From contig CANGOF010000017.1 of NCBI GenBank assembly GCA_947455515.1, positions 1-34,370 on the forward strand: a stretch of 34,370 nt of DNA, written 5' to 3'. Below the pieces are notes generated by a model. That model worked only from the letters and a program-made list of their open reading frames with translations, was not told where the DNA came from and did not search any database. This stretch comes from Flavobacteriia bacterium. Its GTDB lineage: Bacteria; Bacteroidota; Bacteroidia; Flavobacteriales_D; Crocinitomicaceae. The position numbers were made by a program, and so were the translations under genes. Below are positions 1 to 6,610 of this stretch, piece after piece. Every line of letters begins with the position of its first letter. Positions within the stretch are counted from its first letter, which is position 1.

Positions 1-473
1 CCTCCGTTTCGCTGAACTCCTGGTAATGTTTGGATCGCCCCAACGATATCACCCTGACCTCCTGCTGTCGTTACAATATCCAATGGTTTCAAAACCGCTA
101 CACTACGCTCATTAGATGCTTCTATCAATCCAGCAGAAATGACTACTTCCTCCATCATTTTAACAGGGAAATTCATTACAATATTTAACACCATTTCATT
201 TCCAGAAATAAGAATAGGTTGTTTTAATTTTTGATACCCTAAACTTGAAACAATCAAAGTATCTTGTCCAGTTGTCCCTACCGAAAATGAAAACTCCCCC
301 GTCTCTGAAGAAACTCCGCCAACCTTAGCTAATTTCACATAGATATTAGCATACAAAACTGGCTTACCATTTTCATCCTTTATGGTACCCTTAATAAGGG
401 TTTGAGAATGGCCTACAAAAGAAAAAAGTGCCATCAATAGCACTATAAAAGAAAAATGAAATAAAACTTTCAT
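1..473 (-). CDS. TonB-dependent receptor, N-terminal part (runs off the left edge)
   Basis: This is the first ~157 residues of an outer-membrane TonB-dependent receptor; the rest lies beyond the left edge. The ATG is at 471-473. A signal peptide covers about residues 1-24 and ends in GHSQ. Residues ~26-105 form a carboxypeptidase-regulatory-like beta-sandwich (GTIKDENGKPVLYANIYV, then GEFSF, then SSLGYQ), the usual N-terminal extension of Bacteroidota receptors. The plug domain begins near residue 112 (EEVVISAG) and reaches QGDIVGAIQTLPGVQRNGG, the typical first plug motif. Substrate cannot be told from this part, and no SusD partner is visible because the downstream side is missing. The gene is 107 bp downstream of the DUF3820 gene, with a 23-bp palindrome between them. 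Confidence 0.93.
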   Translation of the reverse strand, partial: MKVLFHFSFIVLLMALFSFVGHSQTLIKGTIKDENGKPVLYANIYVKLAKVGGVSSETGEFSFSVGTTGQDTLIVSSLGYQKLKQPILISGNEMVLNIVMNFPVKMMEEVVISAGLIEASNERSVAVLKPLDIVTTAGGQGDIVGAIQTLPGVQRNG

Positions 474-525
474 AAATTAATTTTTAAAAAAAATACGAGT
501 AAAAATAGCCCAAATTAATTGCTTT

Positions 526-548
526 GAATAATAGTATTACTATTATTC
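526..548. promoter_or_regulatory. 23-bp perfect palindrome upstream of the TonB receptor
   Basis: Two 11-base arms, GAATAATAGTA and TACTATTATTC, flank one central T. The palindrome lies 52 bp upstream of the receptor start and 32 bp past the stop of the DUF3820 gene. No T-tract follows it on the minus strand, so it does not look like an intrinsic terminator. A dimeric-regulator operator is one reading; an AT-rich transcript hairpin is another. Confidence 0.45.
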
Positions 549-580
549 GACAAAACGTGTTTTATTAACGTTGAAAAGGT

Positions 581-811
581 TTATTTTTTGATCAATGGAT
601 AAATTAACTTCTCTAAACCATTCAGTTTAATCTCCATCATTTGAGCTAACTGATTTCCTAATTTTCCAGAAGGAAAACCTTTATTTTGGTACCAAACAAG
701 ATAGTTTTCGGGAATTTCAATGAGTAACTTACCTTCGTATTTACCATAGGGCATACGAGCATTCGCTAACGCTATCAATTCCTTCCTACTATCTTGCTGG
801 AAAGTATCCAT
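581..811 (-). CDS. DUF3820 family small protein
   Basis: A 76-residue protein matching the DUF3820 pattern: MPYGKYEGKLLIEIPENYL, then W, then a short helix with SGKLG and a hydrophobic tail. The family is small, soluble and without a settled function; some members are annotated as quorum-sensing-regulated virulence factors, which is weak evidence for a role here. The start is an ATG directly abutting the stop of the upstream J-domain/KTSC gene (TAA at 814-812, ATG at 811-809), so the two are very probably translationally coupled. No signal peptide or membrane segment is visible. Confidence 0.82.
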   Translation of the reverse strand: MDTFQQDSRKELIALANARMPYGKYEGKLLIEIPENYLVWYQNKGFPSGKLGNQLAQMMEIKLNGLEKLIYPLIKK

Positions 812-1261
812 TTATTGTGCTACTATCGGTTGTTGTGTAACCGCTCTATACGTAAATGCTTCACAAATTTTTCTTCGTGCAAAACGTGTTTGGATATCAG
901 ATTGACACATTTTCAAATATAAATCACGAGAAACACCAAAATATTCATAACTGTTACCATCGGAAAAATCCAAACGTAAAACTTGTCCTTTATGATTAAA
1001 GTCAACAACCAAAGAATTTGAAATACTTTCAATGTATTTATCCTTGTTCGCAGCAGCAGTTTCTGGTGAAATACTAACTAAAAAATGATATCCTTCAATC
1101 ACTTTCTTACTAACTTCTTCCGCTTCTGCTTTTTTAACTTCATCCTGAAATTTATCCGGATGATATTCCTTGACTAATTTTCTATAAGTCAATTTCATTT
1201 CCGCTAAAGTAGTTGAACGATCTGAATTATATAATTTTCTAAATTCTGTAATGCGCTTCAT
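812..1261 (-). CDS. J-domain protein with C-terminal KTSC domain
   Basis: A 149-residue soluble protein in two parts. Residues ~1-65 are a J domain with the diagnostic HPD tripeptide at 34-36 in YRKLVKEYHPDKF, followed by a helix ending YHFLVS; J domains stimulate the ATPase of DnaK-type Hsp70 chaperones. Residues ~82-140 match a KTSC domain (LRLDFSDGNSYEYFGVSRDLYLKM, then a basic FARRKI segment), a small domain named for its Lys-Thr-Ser-Cys motif; nucleic-acid-related roles have been suggested but are not established. There are no zinc-finger or Gly/Phe regions, so this is a short class III co-chaperone. It starts 41 bp after pepD and abuts the DUF3820 gene. The partner or client is unknown. 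Confidence 0.82.
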   Translation of the reverse strand: MKRITEFRKLYNSDRSTTLAEMKLTYRKLVKEYHPDKFQDEVKKAEAEEVSKKVIEGYHFLVSISPETAAANKDKYIESISNSLVVDFNHKGQVLRLDFSDGNSYEYFGVSRDLYLKMCQSDIQTRFARRKICEAFTYRAVTQQPIVAQ

Positions 1262-1302
1262 AGTTGTTGTTTATTTTATCAATTCAATGAAATGATAGAT
1301 TA

Positions 1303-2760
1303 TTAATTTTTTGCAGGAATTTGCGTTAATGTTTCTAATAAATACCCCCAATATTTTTGCACAGATGAAATCTGAACTTTCTCATCCGGAGAATGTGCTG
1401 CACGTATGTTAGGACCAAAAGAAATCATATCCATTTTCGGAAAATGTTTTCCTAAAATACCACATTCTAATCCTGCATGACAAGCTTTAATCTTTGGCTC
1501 TTCATTATATCGTTTAATGTATAAATCCTTCATGATTGTTAAAATCGGTGAATGAGCGTTTGGCGACCACCCAGGATAGTCTCCGTTTTGAACTACATCA
1601 CATCCAATCAACTCAAAAGAAGATTTAACCATATTAGCTACATCTTTTTTAGAACTCTCTACACTACTGCGTTGTAATGACTGTGTAGTAAATGATCCAT
1701 CTTTGATTATTACTCGCGCCAAACTAGAGGAAGCTTCTACCAACCCTTCAATATCTGGACTCATACGATAAACTCCATTAACTACGGAATACAATGTGTC
1801 TACAAATTTAATTGTATCATCAAAAGATGCAGCATTAGAAGGTAAATCAACGGTATTAAATTCAATGACTAATGCTGTTTCTACCGTTTTGAATTCTACC
1901 TTCAATTCTTCTGAAAAAGCCTTCACTAAACTTTCTATCGTTGTTAGTTCATTTGCTGAAAATACTATAGTAGCTTTCGCTTCTCTTGGTATCGCATTTC
2001 TCAAACTTCCTCCATCAAAAGATGCAACCCTCACTGAAGTGTGATCTAATAAATGACGAATAATTCGAGTCATTAATTTATTCGCATTCCCTCGACCTCT
2101 GTGAATATCCATTCCACTATGACCACCTAACAATCCTTTGATTACTATCTCTATTGCTTTTGAATCGGATGAAACAGATTCATTCGTATAGGCAAAAGAT
2201 GAATTAGTATCAATACCTCCTGCACAACCAATGGACAACTCGTCATCATCTTCAGTATCTAAATTTAAAAGTATAGTCCCAGAAATATTTTTCGGATCAA
2301 CATGAATAGCTCCTGTCATTCCTGTTTCTTCATCAATAGTAAACAATGCTTCAATTGCCGGATGTGGGATATCAGTCGACTCTAACAAAGCCATAATAGT
2401 TGCAACACCGATTCCATTATCTGCACCCAACGTTGTTCCATTCGCTGTAACCCAATCCCCTTCAATCAACATCTCGATTCCTTGCGTATCAAAATCAAAT
2501 ACAGTTTCACCATTTTTTTGATGTACCATATCTAAATGAGATTGTAAAACTACAGTCGCTCTATTTTCCATGCCAACAGTAGCAGGCTTTTTAATAATTA
2601 CGTTGTCAATGGAATCTTTAATCGTTTCCAATCCTAACGATTTACCAAATTCCATCATAAATGCTACTACCCTTTCTTCCTTTTTGGAAGGACGTGGAAC
2701 ATCATTTAAATCTGCAAAATGTTTCCACAACACTTGTGGCTCTAAATTTCTTACTGACAT
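1303..2760 (-). CDS. pepD: Aminoacyl-histidine dipeptidase (cytosol non-specific dipeptidase, M20C)
   Basis: A 485-residue cytoplasmic zinc dipeptidase of the PepD type, full length for the family (about 485 aa). It hydrolyses a broad range of unblocked dipeptides, including Xaa-His. Metal ligands and catalytic residues follow the family: His75 and Asp77 in SHLDMVH, bridging Asp114 in GADNGIG, general-base/ligand pair Glu144-Glu145 in TIDEETG, Asp168 in LNLDTED, and a C-terminal His456 in RAAHSPDE. The HSGMDIHRGRGNA segment is the lid/dimerisation signature. No signal peptide is present. The gene starts 20 bp after the VF530 gene and probably shares its transcript. It could supply amino acids from dipeptides, including those released by the S46 peptidase encoded at 17.5 kb (inference). 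Confidence 0.96.
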   Translation of the reverse strand: MSVRNLEPQVLWKHFADLNDVPRPSKKEERVVAFMMEFGKSLGLETIKDSIDNVIIKKPATVGMENRATVVLQSHLDMVHQKNGETVFDFDTQGIEMLIEGDWVTANGTTLGADNGIGVATIMALLESTDIPHPAIEALFTIDEETGMTGAIHVDPKNISGTILLNLDTEDDDELSIGCAGGIDTNSSFAYTNESVSSDSKAIEIVIKGLLGGHSGMDIHRGRGNANKLMTRIIRHLLDHTSVRVASFDGGSLRNAIPREAKATIVFSANELTTIESLVKAFSEELKVEFKTVETALVIEFNTVDLPSNAASFDDTIKFVDTLYSVVNGVYRMSPDIEGLVEASSSLARVIIKDGSFTTQSLQRSSVESSKKDVANMVKSSFELIGCDVVQNGDYPGWSPNAHSPILTIMKDLYIKRYNEEPKIKACHAGLECGILGKHFPKMDMISFGPNIRAAHSPDEKVQISSVQKYWGYLLETLTQIPAKN

Positions 2761-2768
2761 ATCTTTTA

Positions 2769-2796
2769 ACTTTTTACTTCCTACTTTTTACTTCCT
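2769..2796. repeat. 14-bp perfect tandem duplication at the VF530 stop
   Basis: ACTTTTTACTTCCT occurs twice in direct succession (2769-2782 and 2783-2796). On the minus strand the first-transcribed copy encodes the last VF530 codons and most of its TAG stop; the second copy fills most of the 20-bp spacer before pepD. This looks like a slippage duplication that lengthened the spacer. Confidence 0.85.
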
Positions 2797-3011
2797 ATTA
2801 TCTTCTTCAAATATAAATCCTCCACTTTTGTTCTAGCCCAAGGCGTTCTTCTTAAAAAGTGTAGACTCGACTTAATCGTCGGATTATTATTAAAACAATT
2901 TATAGGAATCAAATATCCCAAATGCTCCCAACCAAGTCTTTCAACTAGTTCAGTTACAATTTGCTCTAATTTAACTCCGTGTAATGGATTGTTCTTTTGC
3001 TCTTCAGCCAT
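2781..3011 (-). CDS. VF530 family protein (DUF2132)
   Basis: A 76-residue protein matching the VF530/DUF2132 family: [20 protein letters not shown], then W, then [26 protein letters not shown] and VEDLY. The family is a compact alpha-helical fold; DNA binding has been proposed from the structure, but no function is established. ATG at 3011-3009. It is the first gene after the 139-bp gap downstream of ettA and precedes pepD by 20 bp. The stop codon lies inside a 14-bp tandem duplication. Confidence 0.88.
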   Translation of the reverse strand: MAEEQKNNPLHGVKLEQIVTELVERLGWEHLGYLIPINCFNNNPTIKSSLHFLRRTPWARTKVEDLYLKKIIGSKK

Positions 3012-3068
3012 TAATCTATTTTTTTTAGACGTTGAATTTTATAAAAATTGTTTAATCGAGGCAGACAA

Positions 3069-3114
3069 AAAATTAATTTCGCAGTTTACAATAGTAAATG
3101 AGGAAATTAATTTT
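3069..3114. other. Nested-hairpin element between ettA and VF530
   Basis: A 46-base element with perfect outer arms AAAATTAATTTC (3069-3080) and GAAATTAATTTT (3103-3114). An inner stem TTTAC (3085-3089) / GTAAA (3094-3098) closes a 4-base AATA loop, separated from the outer arms by short unpaired GCAG and TGAG. Read on the minus strand it lies 37 nt after the ettA stop, and the outer arm runs into a short U tract, so it could end ettA transcripts. The plus strand through it is also free of stops for a long way, ending at TAG 3139-3141. Terminator, structured RNA, or a copy of a dispersed repeat are all possible. Confidence 0.5.
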
Positions 3115-3150
3115 GAAGTCGAACGAAGAAAAAACTATTTTTAGAGAATT

Positions 3151-4833
3151 CTAAGCTAGCTTTCTAAATTTAATTCGCTTTGGTGCAGCCTCTCCCAATC
3201 GCTTCTTTCTATTTTCTTCATAGTCAGAATAAGATCCCTCAAACCAATACACCTGAGAATCTCCTTCAAATGCTAAAATATGGGTACAAATACGATCTAA
3301 AAACCATCTGTCGTGAGAAATAACAACTGCACATCCAGCAAAATTCAAGATACCTTCTTCCAATGCACGAAGTGTATTCACATCAATATCATTCGTTGGC
3401 TCATCTAACAATAACACATTCGCTTCTGTCTTTAACGTCATTGCTAAATGTAAACGGTTACGTTCACCTCCAGACAAAATACCTACTTTCTTGTTTTGAT
3501 CAGATCCAGCAAAATTAAATTTAGATAAATATGCTCTTGCATTTATTTTTTGATTCCCGATCTCAATAAACTCCATACCATCGGCAACAACTTCAAAAAC
3601 TGTTTTTTCCGGATGAATGTCTTTATGACTCTGATCTACATACCCAATCTTAACGGTTTCACCAACATTAAATTGTCCTGAATCAGGCATTAATTCTTCC
3701 ATGATCATTTTGAAAATAGTAGTCTTACCTGCACCATTCGGACCAATAATTCCTACAATACCAGCTGGTGGCAATTTAAAGTTCAAATCATCATACAGCA
3801 ATTTTTCTCCAAAAGATTTTGCGACATTCTCTGCATCTATAACATTCATTCCTAAACGTGGACCGTTTGGAATTGGAATCTCTAATACATCTTCTCTGTC
3901 TTTTAAATCTTCGGATAATAATTTGTCGTAATTGGATAAACGCGCCTTACTTTTCGCTTGACGTGCTTTTGGATTCATACGAACCCACTCCAATTCTTTG
4001 GCTAACATTTTCTGTCTCTTAGAAGCTGTTTTCTCTTCGTCTTTCAAACGATTGCCTTTTTGTTCTAACCAAGAACTATAATTTCCTTTCCAAGGAATTC
4101 CTTCTCCTCTATCTAATTCTAAAATCCATCCTGCAACATTGTCTAAGAAATAACGGTCGTGAGTTACTGCAATTACAGTACCTGCATATTGTTGTAAATA
4201 TTGCTCTAACCAATCAATAGATTCAGCATCCAAGTGATTCGTAGGCTCATCTAACAATAAGACATCTGGAGTTTTTAATAACAAACGACAAAGTGCCACC
4301 CTTCTTTTTTCTCCACCGGAAAGTGTTTCGATCAATTGATCATCCGGAGGACAACGTAAGGCATCCATCGCTCGTTCTAATTTTGTGTCTAATTCCCAAG
4401 CATCCAACGCATCAATCTTATCAGAAATCTCCCCTTGACGTGCAATTAACTTATCCATTTTATCTGGATCATTTAGCACCTCTTCATCCATAAAAGCGGC
4501 ATTGATCTCTTCGTATTCTTTTAAAACATCTACTGTTTCTTGAACACCTTCCATCACGATTTCTTTTACTGTTTTAGTATTATCTAATTCTGGTTCTTGA
4601 GGAAGATAACCTACTGTATAACCTTGCGTAAAAACAACATCTCCTTGATACGCATTATCTAAACCTGCAATAATCTTCATTACTGTAGATTTTCCAGATC
4701 CATTTAAACCTATAATACCAATTTTTGCCCCATAATAAAAGGACAAATAAATATTCTTAATAATCTGTTTACCAGTTGGTGTCTGCTTTGACACATTCAC
4801 CATCGAAAAAATAATCTTCTTATCGTCTGACAT
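3151..4833 (-). CDS. ettA: Energy-dependent translational throttle protein EttA (ABC-F)
   Basis: A 560-residue tandem ABC ATPase without membrane segments. ABC1 has Walker A GLNGSGKST at 42-50 and signature LSGGEKRRVAL with LLLDEPTNHLD; ABC2 has Walker A GPNGAGKTT at about 362-370, LSGGERNRLHLAM and LLLDEPTNDID. Between them lies the charged linker helix pair (EWVRMNPKARQAKSKARL) that contacts the P-site tRNA in EttA. Length and linker match E. coli EttA (555 aa), which binds the ribosomal E site and gates entry into elongation according to the ATP/ADP ratio. The ATG is at 4833-4831, 55 bp after the helicase stop. The linker and the NHLD/NDID motifs fit housekeeping EttA better than antibiotic-resistance ABC-F proteins. 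Confidence 0.96.
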   Translation of the reverse strand: MSDDKKIIFSMVNVSKQTPTGKQIIKNIYLSFYYGAKIGIIGLNGSGKSTVMKIIAGLDNAYQGDVVFTQGYTVGYLPQEPELDNTKTVKEIVMEGVQETVDVLKEYEEINAAFMDEEVLNDPDKMDKLIARQGEISDKIDALDAWELDTKLERAMDALRCPPDDQLIETLSGGEKRRVALCRLLLKTPDVLLLDEPTNHLDAESIDWLEQYLQQYAGTVIAVTHDRYFLDNVAGWILELDRGEGIPWKGNYSSWLEQKGNRLKDEEKTASKRQKMLAKELEWVRMNPKARQAKSKARLSNYDKLLSEDLKDREDVLEIPIPNGPRLGMNVIDAENVAKSFGEKLLYDDLNFKLPPAGIVGIIGPNGAGKTTIFKMIMEELMPDSGQFNVGETVKIGYVDQSHKDIHPEKTVFEVVADGMEFIEIGNQKINARAYLSKFNFAGSDQNKKVGILSGGERNRLHLAMTLKTEANVLLLDEPTNDIDVNTLRALEEGILNFAGCAVVISHDRWFLDRICTHILAFEGDSQVYWFEGSYSDYEENRKKRLGEAAPKRIKFRKLA

Positions 4834-4888
4834 AACTATCTATTTTATTTATTTTCAAATTAACTCATTTTCAAATCTTCAAATTTGA

Positions 4889-6409
4889 TTACTCATCCTC
4901 TAAATTCATTCGAAACTTCTGTCTCAACTGTCTATTATAGGTCTCCATCAAATACTTAAAATAATTCGGTGTGCTTTTTGCAATGCACTTAGTATATTGC
5001 TTTAAACGATGCTCAATATGCTCTTGTAACATTTCCAATATGTCCAATGCATCGTAAAAATCAGTTGCCGTTTTCATAACAACATCATAGTGATTTTCTA
5101 ATGAAACATCCACTGCTAATTTCCCCTTCTCACCACGATCTAAACAAGCAAAATATTCATCTTTGATACAAAAAGATTCAAGTAAGGATACATCCAAACG
5201 TTCTTTATGTATTTTGTTAAACTCATATTCCACTTCAAATTCAATATCATCCCCTTCAGATAATCTAGATTCCAAAAATCGATCTGGAAAACGAAAAGCA
5301 TCCTGCCAATTGATATAATCTTGCCAATAACCAAAACGTCTCACATTATTACCCAAATCAATCAATTTAAACTGACTCTTAGTTGGCAACTTTCGAGACC
5401 CCCTTCCAATCATTTGATGATACAATGTCAATGACCTGGTTGCTCTATTAATTATAATTGTTTCTACAGTTGGTTCATCAAAACCGGTTGTCAAAATCCC
5501 TACTGAAGTTAATATCGCGTCCGGTGTAGATTTAAACCAACTTAATACGTCCTTACGATCTCGATCACTAAATGTAGAATCTAAATGTCTTATTTTATAT
5601 CCGCGTTTTTTAAACGTTTCTTCCACACGCAAGGAAGTGTCAATCCCTGAATTAAAAATCAACGTTTTATTCCCTACAGCAACCTCTTCATAGGCAAATA
5701 ATAATTTCTCTTGCATGAAATAATTACCATATACCAATTCCGAACTACTTACGGTAAAATCTCCATTCGATCCAATTTTTAAACCATGTAGATTAACATC
5801 GTAAGTATACGTTTCCGCATCCGATAAATATCCTTTTTCAATAAGAGAAGCTATACATTCACCAACGATTAATTTATTGTAATTATCATTGAGCGGCAAA
5901 GCTTTATTTGAACTTAACGGTGTAGCTGTCACTCCAAGTATATTGGCTTTCTGATAATATTGAAAAATCTTTCTAAAACTATTATAATGTGCCTCATCGA
6001 CAATTACCAAACCTACATCTTGAATGAAATTTTCATCATCTTGCAAACGATTATTCAATGTCTCTACCATCGCGATGTAACATTGAAAATCTTCACTGTC
6101 TTCTAATTTTTTAACATCACTATTTATAACTTTATTACCAACTTGGATTGCCGATAATTGTTTTGATGTTTGAACAGATAATTCGATACGGTGAGTCAAT
6201 ATCAAAACCTTCTTACCATACTCTTCAATATATCTTTTAGCTATCTCAGAAAAGATAACTGTCTTCCCTCCTCCTGTTGGAAGTTGGTACAATAAATTGA
6301 AATTCTCTCCATTAGTTTTTAATTCTTCTAAGATCGTTGAAACAGTATTTTCCTGAAAAGGATATAATGTTTTAATCTCGTAAACTTCTTTCTCTTCCAG
6401 TACTTCCAT
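4889..6409 (-). CDS. SF2 DEAH-box helicase (restriction-endonuclease-like ResIII/helicase C)
   Basis: A 506-residue superfamily 2 helicase. From the ATG at 6409: Q-like PFQENTV near 17, Walker A LPTGGGKT at 43-50, DEAH at 138-141 (VIVDEAHYN), motif III-like TATP at 161-164, GFDEP at 309-313 and motif VI QMIGRGSRK at 332-340, followed by a ~150-residue charged tail with no recognised domain. This resembles RadD/YejH-like and type III restriction-subunit helicases, but no methylase or nuclease neighbour exists, so DNA repair or RNA work is more likely than restriction. A TTG two codons upstream (6415) is open, but the ATG is preferred: the predicted promoter puts the transcript start around 6419, giving a very short leader. 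Confidence 0.88.
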   Translation of the reverse strand: MEVLEEKEVYEIKTLYPFQENTVSTILEELKTNGENFNLLYQLPTGGGKTVIFSEIAKRYIEEYGKKVLILTHRIELSVQTSKQLSAIQVGNKVINSDVKKLEDSEDFQCYIAMVETLNNRLQDDENFIQDVGLVIVDEAHYNSFRKIFQYYQKANILGVTATPLSSNKALPLNDNYNKLIVGECIASLIEKGYLSDAETYTYDVNLHGLKIGSNGDFTVSSSELVYGNYFMQEKLLFAYEEVAVGNKTLIFNSGIDTSLRVEETFKKRGYKIRHLDSTFSDRDRKDVLSWFKSTPDAILTSVGILTTGFDEPTVETIIINRATRSLTLYHQMIGRGSRKLPTKSQFKLIDLGNNVRRFGYWQDYINWQDAFRFPDRFLESRLSEGDDIEFEVEYEFNKIHKERLDVSLLESFCIKDEYFACLDRGEKGKLAVDVSLENHYDVVMKTATDFYDALDILEMLQEHIEHRLKQYTKCIAKSTPNYFKYLMETYNRQLRQKFRMNLEDE

Positions 6410-6425
6410 AATCAAAATTGGGCTA

Positions 6426-6456
6426 CAAAATTACGTTTCTTTTATGGATAATACAA
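6426..6456 (-). promoter_or_regulatory. Bacteroidota-type promoter for the helicase
   Basis: On the minus strand: TTG (complement of 6454-6456), a 20-base spacer, then TAATTTTG (complement of 6426-6433), matching the TTG / TAnnTTTG consensus exactly. Transcription would begin around 6419-6420, roughly 10 nt before the ATG at 6409. Confidence 0.6.
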
Positions 6457-6559
6457 GGATACTTGAATTCCAATGTAATAAAAGAAGTAAGTAATTGATA
6501 TTACTCTTTTCATTCATTAATTCAAAAACATTCAAGTGATAGATATTCAATTACTAAGC

Positions 6560-6590
6560 AAAAAAAAAGCCTCTCAATTTCTCGAGAGGC
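6560..6590 (-). terminator. Intrinsic terminator of the giant T9SS gene
   Basis: On the minus strand a 7-bp stem GCCTCTC/GAGAGGC (arms 6584-6590 and 6569-6575) with an 8-base loop is followed by a run of nine U residues (6568-6560). It starts 21 bp past the stop of the 1627-aa gene. Confidence 0.9.
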
Positions 6591-6610
6591 AATTCATTAA
6601 TTATTAAAAT

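Noticed and set aside
1796-2044. Plus-strand open frame inside pepD
   Set aside because: It is antisense to a clear enzyme and has no recognisable domain or upstream signals; the same holds for the other open frames antisense to assigned genes.
2989-3141. Possible small plus-strand gene from TTG 2989 to TAG 3139
   Set aside because: Half of it is antisense to VF530, there is no ATG, and the rest is explained by the hairpin element; kept only as a finding.
3151-4833. Antibiotic-resistance ABC-F protein
   Set aside because: Linker and motifs match housekeeping EttA and length is typical for it.
4889-6409. Part of a restriction or defence system
   Set aside because: No methylase, nuclease or other defence gene is adjacent; the neighbours are housekeeping genes.
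6410-6415. TTG two codons upstream as the helicase start
   Set aside because: The ATG at 6409 is in frame and lies suitably after the predicted transcript start; the TTG adds only two residues.
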